The position numbers and the translations under genes were made by a program. A stretch of DNA of 64,000 bases from Flavobacterium sp. 270. Lineage in GTDB: Bacteria > Bacteroidota > Bacteroidia > Flavobacteriales > Flavobacteriaceae. Under the pieces are notes generated by a model. It ran no database searches and was not told where the DNA came from. It worked only from the letters and a program-made list of their open reading frames with translations. The number at the start of each line of letters is the position of its first letter. Positions within the stretch are counted from its first letter, which is position 1. This document shows positions 28,262-36,164 of the stretch, one piece after another. The stretch lies in NCBI RefSeq assembly GCF_004368785.1, contig NZ_SODM01000004.1, forward strand, positions 577,227 to 641,226. The letters are read 5' to 3'.

Positions 28262-29752
28262 ATGATGAAAACAAAAGCAACAATCAAAATCTTATGTTTA
28301 GCAATTTTGATTTTTACCAATACTGCCATTGCACAAAAAAACAAATTTGACAACCTAAAATTGGCTTCAGATTTGGAAGCTATGGCAAAAAAACTAGAAA
28401 AATCTCTGGCTTCAGATCATAGTAATTTACCCGTTTATAATGTAGTAAAAGATTATAATGCTATTAATAATGGAGTTGAATTAACGACGAAACAATTGCA
28501 AAACGCAATTGATAATTGCGCTAAAAATGGCCCTGCCCGATTATTTTTTCCTGCGGGAATGTATCTTACGGGAACTTTGATTTTAAAATCTGGAGTTCAT
28601 ATAGAATTGGATAAAGGCGCGAAAATCCTTGGAAGTACAGATGCTAAAGATTATTTGGTGATTCAGCCAGAATATAAAAACAACACTGATTTACAGGTTG
28701 ATAAATCTCTTTTTTATGCAGAGAAAGTAGACGGAATTTCTATTACTGGAAAAGGAATTATAGATTTTCAGGGAACAAGCGCTGTTTATTTAGGAACAGG
28801 AAATAACGATAAAAGAAGACCATACGGGATTAGAATCGTGAGTTCTAAAAATATCTACGTAAGCGGCATTATGCTTTTGAATTCGCCACAATGGTTACAA
28901 CATTATTTGGATTGCGAAAATCTTATGGTTGAAAATATCAATGTATTCAATCATGCGCATCAAAACAATGACGGAATTGATATTGACGGCTGCCGAAATG
29001 TCTATTTGCGTAATTCTAGAATCGACAGCGATGACGATGCGATCTGTCTAAAAAGCAACGGCCCTGCTGCCTGTGAAAATATCTTAATTGAAAATTGTAC
29101 GGCTGCAAGTCACTGTAATTCTTTGAAACTGGGAACAGAAACTACGGGAGGTTTCAAAAATATCATTTACAGAAATTGCAAAGTTGTTCAATCAGTTACG
29201 GGACTTCACAAAGTAAACGGAACAGAAACTACCCGTTCTGCGATTACGCTTATTATTACCGACGGAGGAAAAATGGAAAACGTTTGGTTTGATAATATTG
29301 AAGCAACAGATTGTGTTACGCCAATATTTGTGACGCTTGGAAACCGCAGTCGTAAACATACGGAGTCGGCACCGGTTCCGGCAATTGGAAGTATTCAGAA
29401 TATTATGTTTTCTAATATAAAAGCTTACGGAGCTGGCCCTATGGCGTCTTCTGTTACGGGTTTAGACAATGCTAATAAAGTGCATAATGTAATCTTTAAA
29501 AACATCAAAATTCAATTGACAGAACCAGGAAATGCTGAAGACAGAAATATTGATATGACAAAATTGCTGAAGGAGAAAAAACGCGGTTATCCGTCGCCTG
29601 ATACTTTTGGGAATTTGTCTAGTTATGGTTTCAATTTTAAATATGTAAACGGTTTAAATATCGAGAATTTAAAATTTGATTTAAAATGTAAAGATCCTCG
29701 CGAAGCTATCATTTTTGAGGATTGTGAGAATGTGGTTAAGACTAAGCTTTAA
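28262..29752 (+). CDS. GH28 polygalacturonase-like enzyme (third of four)
   Basis: 496 aa with signal MMKTKATIKILCLAILIFTN and likely cleavage after AIA. Motifs: NNDGIDIDGC (about 238), DSDDDAICLKS (about 257) and CNSLKLGTETTGGF (about 285). The first box reads NND rather than NTD, a common variant outside plant and fungal enzymes. An N-terminal extension of about 50 residues (LASDLEAMAKKLEKSLASDH) with coiled-coil character precedes the helix core. It closes the dense run of enzyme genes, followed by a repeat-rich gap. Confidence 0.87.
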   Translation: MMKTKATIKILCLAILIFTNTAIAQKNKFDNLKLASDLEAMAKKLEKSLASDHSNLPVYNVVKDYNAINNGVELTTKQLQNAIDNCAKNGPARLFFPAGMYLTGTLILKSGVHIELDKGAKILGSTDAKDYLVIQPEYKNNTDLQVDKSLFYAEKVDGISITGKGIIDFQGTSAVYLGTGNNDKRRPYGIRIVSSKNIYVSGIMLLNSPQWLQHYLDCENLMVENINVFNHAHQNNDGIDIDGCRNVYLRNSRIDSDDDAICLKSNGPAACENILIENCTAASHCNSLKLGTETTGGFKNIIYRNCKVVQSVTGLHKVNGTETTRSAITLIITDGGKMENVWFDNIEATDCVTPIFVTLGNRSRKHTESAPVPAIGSIQNIMFSNIKAYGAGPMASSVTGLDNANKVHNVIFKNIKIQLTEPGNAEDRNIDMTKLLKEKKRGYPSPDTFGNLSSYGFNFKYVNGLNIENLKFDLKCKDPREAIIFEDCENVVKTKL

Positions 29753-29756
29753 TTTT

Positions 29757-29867
29757 TTTGCCGCAAAGTCGCTAAGGCACAAAGTTTTAATTGAATGCCA
29801 CAGATTAAAGGATTAAAAAGATTTTAAAAATAAATCCGCTTAATCTGCAAGATCTGCGAGAGAAGTA
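29757..29867. repeat. Degenerate intergenic repeat text
   Basis: GCCGCAAAGTCGCTAAGGCA followed by GCCACAGATTAAAGGATTAA and AATCCGCTTAATCTGC has the look of short dispersed intergenic repeats of Flavobacterium genomes. AGATTAAAGGATT near 29806 and AATCCGCTTAATCT near 29832 are imperfectly inverted. Assignment rests on recall of such text in related genomes, and no search was possible. Confidence 0.4.
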
Positions 29868-29874
29868 TTGAAAA

Positions 29875-30033
29875 TTTATTTAAACACATAGAGACATAGT
29901 TTTTTACTTAATAAAGAATAATAGAAAGAAACATGTTTCTCACACATAGCAATAGTAGTAGCTATGTTTTTTTGAATAAATGAAATGCCTTTTATACGAC
30001 CCTAAAAACTATGTCTCTATGTGTTTAAATAAA
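29875..30033. mobile_element. MITE-like element with perfect 30-bp terminal inverted repeats
   Basis: The 30 bp at 29875-29904 (beginning TTTATTTAAACACATAGAGA) are the exact reverse complement of 30004-30033. The 99-bp interior holds its own hairpin (CATAGC / GCTATG near 29945-29966) and the palindrome GAAACATGTTTC. It has no coding capacity. A 159-bp unit with long perfect ends fits a non-autonomous element or a large RNA hairpin. No clear target-site duplication was seen. Confidence 0.7.
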
Positions 30034-30067
30034 CTTAATAGATAAATAAATTTAAATAAAAACAACA

Positions 30068-31060
30068 ATGACTTATCAACCTTCGTCAGACAGATATACA
30101 AAAATGGAATACAGACGCTGTGGAAATTCAGGAATTCAGCTTCCTGCATTTTCGCTGGGTTTATGGCATAATTTCGGAAACGTTAATGATTTTGAAAACA
30201 GCCGCAATCTAATTCAAACCGCTTTTGATAACGGCATTACTCATTTTGATTTAGCCAATAATTACGGTCCGCCTCCGGGTTCTGCCGAAGAGAATTTTGG
30301 AAAAATATTAAAACAAGATTTCGTCGATCACCGAGACGAAATGATTATTTCTACAAAAGCCGGATATACCATGTGGGACGGACCTTATGGCGATTGGGGT
30401 TCCAAAAAATATATGATTTCGAGTCTGGATCAAAGTCTAAAAAGAATGAAACTGGATTATGTGGATATTTTTTATCACCATCGTCCAGATCCGGAAACAC
30501 CTGTAGAAGAAACAATGGAAGCTTTGGATCTTATGGTACGTCAGGGAAAAGCATTATATGTTGGGCTTTCAAATTATAATGCGGGACAAACTTTAAAAGC
30601 AGTAACGATTTTAAAACAATTAGGAACGCCTTGTTTAATTCATCAGCCCAAATATTCAATGTTTGTTCGCGATGCCGAAAATGGATTGCTAAAAGTGTTA
30701 GAAAAACAAGGAGTTGGCTGTATTCCTTTTTCTCCTTTGGCACAGGGCTTACTTACAGATAAATACCTCAACGGAATTCCTTCTGATTCAAGGGTTGCAA
30801 CAAGCGGGCAATTTTTAAACCAAAGTCATATTACTCCGGAAAAACTGGAAAAAATTACGCTTCTTAATAATCTTGCTAAACAACGCGGACAAAAACTAGC
30901 GCACATGGCTTTGGCATGGTTACTACGCGATCCGCGTGTGACTTCTGTTTTAATTGGATCAAGCAAACCGGCGCAAATAACAGATTCTATTGAAGCCTTA
31001 AAGAATACCTCTTTTACAGAAGAAGAATTAACAGTGATCAATAATATTCTTCACTGGTAA
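30068..31060 (+). CDS. Aldo/keto reductase, YghZ-type
   Basis: 330 aa, close to the length of E. coli YghZ (L-glyceraldehyde-3-phosphate reductase). It starts MTYQPSSDRYTKMEYRRCGN. Catalytic tetrad residues are visible: Asp and Tyr in HFDLANNYGPPPG (about 58-70), Lys in IISTKAGYTMW, and His in DIFYHHRPDPETP. NADPH-binding residues are expected in the C-terminal VLIGSSKPAQI. No signal peptide, so cytoplasmic. Within the pectin locus it may reduce an aldehyde from sugar breakdown, but the physiological substrate is unknown. Its immediate upstream region is the MITE-like element, so its promoter may lie in or beyond the repeat. Confidence 0.88.
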   Translation: MTYQPSSDRYTKMEYRRCGNSGIQLPAFSLGLWHNFGNVNDFENSRNLIQTAFDNGITHFDLANNYGPPPGSAEENFGKILKQDFVDHRDEMIISTKAGYTMWDGPYGDWGSKKYMISSLDQSLKRMKLDYVDIFYHHRPDPETPVEETMEALDLMVRQGKALYVGLSNYNAGQTLKAVTILKQLGTPCLIHQPKYSMFVRDAENGLLKVLEKQGVGCIPFSPLAQGLLTDKYLNGIPSDSRVATSGQFLNQSHITPEKLEKITLLNNLAKQRGQKLAHMALAWLLRDPRVTSVLIGSSKPAQITDSIEALKNTSFTEEELTVINNILHW

Positions 31061-31088
31061 AAACACATTAAAAAAATTTGATAAAAAC

Positions 31089-31102
31089 CGTGTGCGCACA
31101 CG
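31089..31102 (+). promoter_or_regulatory. Palindromic operator CGTGTGCGCACACG
   Basis: A perfect 14-bp palindrome with central CG, of LacI-operator type but unlike the mannoside-locus sites. It lies 30 bp before the PQQ dehydrogenase start. AAAATTTG at 31073-31080 is one base from TAnnTTTG, which would place the site at or just after the transcription start. A near-copy is at 32845. Confidence 0.6.
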
Positions 31103-31132
31103 AAAAAAAACTTAAAATAAGTCCTACAGCGT

Positions 31133-32815
31133 ATGAGAAAAAGTGATAGAATTCCTTTATTTATAGTAGTTTTTGCAGTGATTGTAAGTTTCATCGGAAT
31201 TATAAAATCTGATTATTCAATTCACAATTATAATTATGAATTAACATTACCACAAGGATTTAGAGCCGAACAATTAATTGATAGTTTGGGAAAAGTACGC
31301 CATATAACGGTTACACAAGACGGAAAAATATATGCCCGACTGGCTAAACCAATTGACGGTCACGGAACTTTATTACTGGAACAGAAAAATGGAAAAGCGA
31401 CCGTTGTGCTTGCTTTTGGAAATTACGGAGGCACGGGAGTTCGGCTTTACAAAGGTTACCTCTATACCTCTTCCAACTCGGAGATATTTCGTTATAAACT
31501 CGATAAAAATGAAAAAGTAATCGATACAAATGCACGCGAAACTATTGTTACCGGGCTTTTGGATAATGGAACGCACGAAACCAAATCTATTATGATGGAT
31601 AATGCAGGCAATATGTATATTCCTATTGGCTGTCCGTTAAACTCCTGTCAGCAGGAAGACCGCAAAAAAGGTTCAATGGGAATACCTGATTGTCCTTTAT
31701 TAAAAATAAGTGGCGGTGTTTGGAAATTTAAACCCAATGTAAAAAATCAAACTATTGAAGATGGTGAACGTTTTGCTACAGGACTTAGAAATGTTGTAGC
31801 CGTAGATTGGAATACAGAGACGAATCAGCTTTATGTAATGCAGCACGGACGCGATCAGCTGGATTATTTATTCCCTGATTTATATACCATCAAACAAAAT
31901 GCAGAAATTCCTGCGGAGTGTATGTATGCTTTGAAAAAAGGAGATAATGCCGGCTGGCCTTTTATTTACTACGACTACATCAAAAAGAAGAAAATTGTAA
32001 TGCCAGAATACGGAGGCGACGGCAAAATGGAAGGAAGTTCTAAATATCTTAATCCAGTTGCTGCTTATCCCGCTCACATGGCGCCAAATGATATTTTATT
32101 TTATACCGGAAATCAGTTTCCAAAAAGATATAAAAATGGTGCTTTTATAGCTTTTCACGGCTCATGGAATCGCAGACCAGAACCTCAGGCGGGATATTTT
32201 GTCGTTTTTCAATCTTTTAAAAACGGAAAACCTTTTGGTGACTGGGAAGTTTTTGCGGATGGATTTTCGGGATCTCCAGAAAATACAGAATCTGGTCATG
32301 CAGAACGTCGTCCGTGTGGTCTTGCCCAGGGTCCAGACGGCTCGCTTTATATTTCTGATGATAAAAAAGGTGCTATCTATAAAATTAGTTATAACGAGAA
32401 TATGGTTGGCGAAGAAATTCCACAGCCAAAAAAAATTATAGCGGTTAAAACTGTCGTAAAAGAGACCAACATTGTTTCGGATAAAATTAAAAAATCATAC
32501 ACCAACGGTGCAACGATTTATGCTAATAATTGTGCTGTATGCCATATGGATGATGGTGCTGGTGTATCAAACCTCAACGCGCCACTTAAAAAAAGCAGTC
32601 ATGTAATTGGGGAAAAATCCAGATTAATTAAGACGCTTCTGGATGGTTTAAAAGGCGGCAAATTAGATGGAGAAACCTACAGTAATGTTATGCCGTCACA
32701 CAGTTTTTTGACTGATAAAGAAATTGCAGATGTTTTGACTTATGTACGTAACAGTTTTGGTAATAAAGCCAGTGCAGTAGATCAGTCCGAAATTGGATTA
32801 ATTAGAAAAAAGTAA
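31133..32815 (+). CDS. PQQ-type sugar dehydrogenase fused to a C-terminal cytochrome c domain
   Basis: 560 aa. One N-terminal membrane helix (IPLFIVVFAVIVSFIGIIKS) anchors the protein with its bulk in the periplasm. Residues about 35-420 form a beta-propeller of the soluble glucose/sorbosone dehydrogenase type (FATGLRNVVAVDWNTETNQL, YVMQHGRDQLDYLFPDL, KGDNAGWPFIYYDY, AFIAFHGSWNRRPEPQAGY, RRPCGLAQGPDGSLYISDD). Residues about 455-545 are a class I cytochrome c with CAVCH heme attachment and probable Met ligand in NVMPSHSF. Electrons from sugar or uronate oxidation would pass straight to heme. Whether PQQ is made by the organism cannot be seen here. Flanked on both sides by GTGTGCGCAC-type palindromes. 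Confidence 0.85.
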   Translation: MRKSDRIPLFIVVFAVIVSFIGIIKSDYSIHNYNYELTLPQGFRAEQLIDSLGKVRHITVTQDGKIYARLAKPIDGHGTLLLEQKNGKATVVLAFGNYGGTGVRLYKGYLYTSSNSEIFRYKLDKNEKVIDTNARETIVTGLLDNGTHETKSIMMDNAGNMYIPIGCPLNSCQQEDRKKGSMGIPDCPLLKISGGVWKFKPNVKNQTIEDGERFATGLRNVVAVDWNTETNQLYVMQHGRDQLDYLFPDLYTIKQNAEIPAECMYALKKGDNAGWPFIYYDYIKKKKIVMPEYGGDGKMEGSSKYLNPVAAYPAHMAPNDILFYTGNQFPKRYKNGAFIAFHGSWNRRPEPQAGYFVVFQSFKNGKPFGDWEVFADGFSGSPENTESGHAERRPCGLAQGPDGSLYISDDKKGAIYKISYNENMVGEEIPQPKKIIAVKTVVKETNIVSDKIKKSYTNGATIYANNCAVCHMDDGAGVSNLNAPLKKSSHVIGEKSRLIKTLLDGLKGGKLDGETYSNVMPSHSFLTDKEIADVLTYVRNSFGNKASAVDQSEIGLIRKK

Positions 32816-32844
32816 AAAATAGAATTTTTAATAATATAAAAAAC

Positions 32845-32858
32845 CGTGTGCGCACATG
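32845..32858 (+). promoter_or_regulatory. Palindromic operator, second copy (CGTGTGCGCACATG)
   Basis: It differs by one base from the perfect palindrome at 31089 and keeps the AAACCGTGTGCGCACA core. It lies 47 bp before the next GH28 start. Both sites probably bind the same LacI-type or similar regulator, which is not encoded in this window. Confidence 0.55.
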
Positions 32859-32905
32859 CGCAGTGTTACTATCTATTAACCACATTTTTAACAAACTAAT
32901 TTATT

Positions 32906-35188
32906 ATGAAAACAACTTTAAAATTGCATCGATTCTCGATGAAGAAGATTTTTTTTATGACATGTATTGCGTTTTTATCTAACGCTTCAGTCCTTTGGAG
33001 TGCCACCCGAAATGTAGTTACGGGCTATGGAGCGGATAATACAGGAGCCACGTACGCTACTGTCAAAATCCAAAATGCGATTAATGCCTGCCAGCCGGGC
33101 GATATTCTATTTATTCCCGACGGAACTTATTTAATGGACAGCGGTCTGGTACTAAAATCAAATGATTTAACTGTTATCATTTCTCCGGGCGCACTTATTA
33201 AAGCAAATACTAATTATGTATGGCGCGAAAACGGAAGTGATTTATTCTTTGGTGAAAACCTTAAAAACATTGAAATAACCGGAGGCGGTATCATCGACGG
33301 CGGTGGTTTGGTTTACGAACGCAGTACAAGACCTTATGATAAACCGGGTCGCGGTATTGAGCTAATTGGCTGTACAAATGTGAATGTTCATCACTTAACC
33401 GTTAGAAATATTCCAAATTTTGCTGTCAATATTGAGAGATGTAATCTTGTAGTAGTAGATAATATGTTGATTCGCGGAAGGCCTTTTGATAATTTCCATG
33501 GATCTGCTGATGGTTTGGATATTCAGAGTTGTTATGACGTAACTATTACCAATTGTGATATTGAAGTTGGTGATGATGGATTATGTCTGAAAGTTAAACC
33601 AGAAGCTCCTTTACATAAAGTAAGAATCAAGAACTGTATTATTGCTTCTTCGTGTAACGCTCTTAAATTGGGTACCGATACAAAAAATGAAGCTTATGAT
33701 ATCATTGCTGAAAATATTATCATAAACAAACATTCTGCACCAGCTGCTTCAGGACAAGATCCAATTTCTACAGGCGACTGTATATCTGCAATTACGATAC
33801 AAAGTAATGATAATACCAATGTTCATGATATTACAGTAAGAAATGTAACGATTAACAGTTGTTACAATCCTATTTATCTTGAATTACAAAACAGAGGAAA
33901 TAACAATCCATTTAATGGTAAACTGAGTAACATTTTAATTGAAAATGTGAATTGTAAAAAATCAACTATTCAGCCTGTTGTATTTAATTATGATTGCGAT
34001 TATCCAACAAAAATCGAAGATGTAACGCTTAATAATATCACAGTTTATAATTACAGTTCAAACGCCGGAGTTAATCAAACTTGTATGAGCGGAAACTATC
34101 CTGAAGTTAAAAACAACGGAATAGCAGCTGCATACGGTATTTGGGCTCGTGGTATTGATGGTTTGGATATTAACAGCTGTGATTTTATCAATACAGGAAA
34201 CAGCAGCCGTCCGAGAACTTACTTCGAAAACACAACAGCCGATGTTCATGAAACTAACGGATGTACCAGAATTCCGATCGATCCTTTCTCTAAAGTAAAT
34301 AACGGAGCTTATAGAAATGTTCCTATTACTGTTGCTGCAACTGGTGCAGCTGTAACTTTTGGACCACAGCCTACTAACGGAACTTGGAGCTGGACTGGAC
34401 CAAACGGATACAGTTCAAATTCTCGTGAAATTACTATTTCTAACATCCAGGATTCAAAATACGGAATCTATACTGCAACTTACACGAATACTTGTGGAGC
34501 AGTGAGCACGATGGATTTTGAAATTACAAACAAAAATATTTATGAAGCTGAAAATGCTTTAATCAACGAGGGAACTATAAACAATGGAGCAACTGGACGT
34601 TACGTTGACCTTAATGCCGGAGGATTTCTTAAATGGGGAAATGTTAATATGACTTCGGCAGGAACTTATAGTCTTGCTTTTAATGTAGCCGTTTATTCTG
34701 CAGGAACCAGAAAAATGGGCGTTTATGTAAATGGTACAAAAGCAGGTGTGGTAACTTCTTCTTCTCTTTCTTTTGCAGAAGTTGCAGTAAATGCATCTCT
34801 TAATCAGGGAAATAATGTTGTTGAATTACGCGATTCTGAAGGAACAACAGAACTGAATGTTGATTATGTAACTATAAAAACGACGTCTGGTAATATAGCT
34901 GCAAAAGGCGCTTTAAGCACTGCATCAATTGAAGCTGATTCTTTAACAGAAGAGGGCTATTATATCTATCCAAATCCGAGCAACGGAATTTTAAATATTG
35001 ATTTTAATGGAGAAAAATATACTTATATACAAATTTATAACAGTACGGGAGATGTAGTTTATTCTAAAAATATTGATGCTGAAAATGCATTAAAAATTGA
35101 TTTAAGTTCAATTTTAAAAACTGGAATATACATAGTTTCTTTAAAATCAGACACAAAAGTTTCAACCAAAAAGCTAATGGTTAAATAA
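32906..35188 (+). CDS. Modular GH28 enzyme with Ig-like and CBM-like modules and a T9SS sorting tail (fourth GH28)
   Basis: 760 aa. Start at 32906, or 32939 (MKKIFFMTCIAFLSNASVLW), which gives a more standard signal peptide. A GH28/pectate-lyase-like beta-helix covers about 35-460, with SADGLDIQSC, VGDDGLCLKV and CNALKLGTDT. A short Ig-like stretch follows (TWSWTGPNGYSSNSREITIS, GIYTATYTNTCG). Then a CBM6/CBM35-like module begins IYEAENALINEGTINNGATG and ends LNVDYVTIKT. The C-terminus is a type A T9SS tail (YYIYPNPSNGILNIDF, GIYIVSLKSDTKVSTKKLMV). It should be secreted or surface-attached, unlike the other GH28 enzymes, and is a likely first attacker of the polymer. Confidence 0.9.
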   Translation: MKTTLKLHRFSMKKIFFMTCIAFLSNASVLWSATRNVVTGYGADNTGATYATVKIQNAINACQPGDILFIPDGTYLMDSGLVLKSNDLTVIISPGALIKANTNYVWRENGSDLFFGENLKNIEITGGGIIDGGGLVYERSTRPYDKPGRGIELIGCTNVNVHHLTVRNIPNFAVNIERCNLVVVDNMLIRGRPFDNFHGSADGLDIQSCYDVTITNCDIEVGDDGLCLKVKPEAPLHKVRIKNCIIASSCNALKLGTDTKNEAYDIIAENIIINKHSAPAASGQDPISTGDCISAITIQSNDNTNVHDITVRNVTINSCYNPIYLELQNRGNNNPFNGKLSNILIENVNCKKSTIQPVVFNYDCDYPTKIEDVTLNNITVYNYSSNAGVNQTCMSGNYPEVKNNGIAAAYGIWARGIDGLDINSCDFINTGNSSRPRTYFENTTADVHETNGCTRIPIDPFSKVNNGAYRNVPITVAATGAAVTFGPQPTNGTWSWTGPNGYSSNSREITISNIQDSKYGIYTATYTNTCGAVSTMDFEITNKNIYEAENALINEGTINNGATGRYVDLNAGGFLKWGNVNMTSAGTYSLAFNVAVYSAGTRKMGVYVNGTKAGVVTSSSLSFAEVAVNASLNQGNNVVELRDSEGTTELNVDYVTIKTTSGNIAAKGALSTASIEADSLTEEGYYIYPNPSNGILNIDFNGEKYTYIQIYNSTGDVVYSKNIDAENALKIDLSSILKTGIYIVSLKSDTKVSTKKLMVK

Positions 35189-35203
35189 GCATTAGTGTGG
35201 ATT

Positions 35204-35281
35204 CTTGCAAGGTTTTCGAAACCTTGCAGGTTTTCATTCTCCAATGTTTAAATACTCACAAGGTTTAGAAAACCTTGCAGG
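35204..35281. repeat. Two further CAAGGTTT-type palindromic units
   Basis: CTTGCAAGGTTTTCGAAACC (35204-35223, unit to 35230) and CACAAGGTTTAGAAAACCTT (35257-35276, unit to 35281) are palindromic. They share the core and the trailing TTGCAGG with the pair at 26031-26106. They lie in the gap before the SDR gene. An in-frame ATG at 35205 would translate the repeats, which argues against it as a start. Confidence 0.8.
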
Positions 35282-35327
35282 AAACTCCGAAAATAACATA
35301 ATAAAACAACCAAGTAAACATTTAGAA

Positions 35328-36140
35328 ATGAATTCAGTATTAAATTTAGAAGGGAAAATTGCACTTATAACCGGAGGTGCCGGAGTTTTGGGAAGCAATA
35401 TGGCCGAAGTATTAGGCAAAGAAGGTGTTATTACAGGAATTGTTGGTCTGACTCTTGATGAAGCGCAGACAGCAGTTGACAGATTAACAACAAAAGGAAT
35501 TAAGGCTTTTGCTGTAAAAGGCAATGTTTTAAACCAAGAAGAATTAGAAGAAATCCGCAATTTTATTGTTGAAAAATACGGTCGTCTTGATATCTTGATT
35601 AATGCAGCCGGAGGTAATATGCCGGGAGCAACTATTGGCCCAGATCAGGCTTTTTATGATTTAAAACTAGGTGATCTGCAAAAAGTTATGGACTTGAATG
35701 TTATCGGAACCATGTTACCATCAAAAGTATTTTCTGAACTTTTTGCTAAACAAAAAAGCGGGATTATTATCAACATTTCTTCAGCATCAGCAGAGCGTCC
35801 GTTAACCAGAGTTGTTGGTTATTCTGCTTCAAAAGCTGCAATAGATAATTTCACAAAATGGATGTCTGTAGAATTGGCTACAAAATATGGAGAAGGAATT
35901 CGTGTAAACGCTATTGCTCCGGGATTCTTTATCGGAGAACAAAACCGAGCATTATTACTAACTCCAGAAGGAGAACTTACACCAAGAGGAAATAAAATTA
36001 TCGAGCAAACTCCAATGAAACGTTTTGGTGTACCAGAAGATTTAGACGGTGTTCTATTATTTCTGTGCAGCGACATGTCAAAATTCGTAACTGGAACAGT
36101 TATTAAAGTAGACGGCGGTTTTGGAGCGACAAGTATTTAA
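35328..36140 (+). CDS. uxuB: SDR oxidoreductase, probable D-mannonate oxidoreductase (fructuronate reductase), UxuB-type
   Basis: 270 aa from the ATG at 35328 (MNSVLNLEGKIALITGGAGV). The longer frame to 35205 only adds translated repeat sequence. Classical SDR features: TGGAGVLG nucleotide-binding loop (about 15-22), NAAGG, the Ser in IINISSASAE, YSASKAAID with catalytic Tyr and Lys (about 163-171), and C-terminal VTGTVIKVDGGFGATSI. This is the short-chain type found beside uxuA in Bacillus and Bacteroidota, not the long-chain E. coli UxuB. It is read as fructuronate to mannonate because uxuA follows by 24 bp. Substrate specificity itself is inferred from context. Confidence 0.8.
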   Translation: MNSVLNLEGKIALITGGAGVLGSNMAEVLGKEGVITGIVGLTLDEAQTAVDRLTTKGIKAFAVKGNVLNQEELEEIRNFIVEKYGRLDILINAAGGNMPGATIGPDQAFYDLKLGDLQKVMDLNVIGTMLPSKVFSELFAKQKSGIIINISSASAERPLTRVVGYSASKAAIDNFTKWMSVELATKYGEGIRVNAIAPGFFIGEQNRALLLTPEGELTPRGNKIIEQTPMKRFGVPEDLDGVLLFLCSDMSKFVTGTVIKVDGGFGATSI

Positions 36141-36164
36141 TTCTAAATAAAAAAATAAATCAAA

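Noticed and set aside
35205..35327. N-terminal extension of the SDR frame from an ATG at 35205
   Set aside because: The 41 extra residues are the translation of palindromic repeats, and the conserved SDR fold begins right after the ATG at 35328.
26008..35560. Possible CRISPR array from the repeated CAAGGTTT units
   Set aside because: Only two units occur per site, they are palindromic and diverged, there are no regular spacers and no cas genes are nearby.
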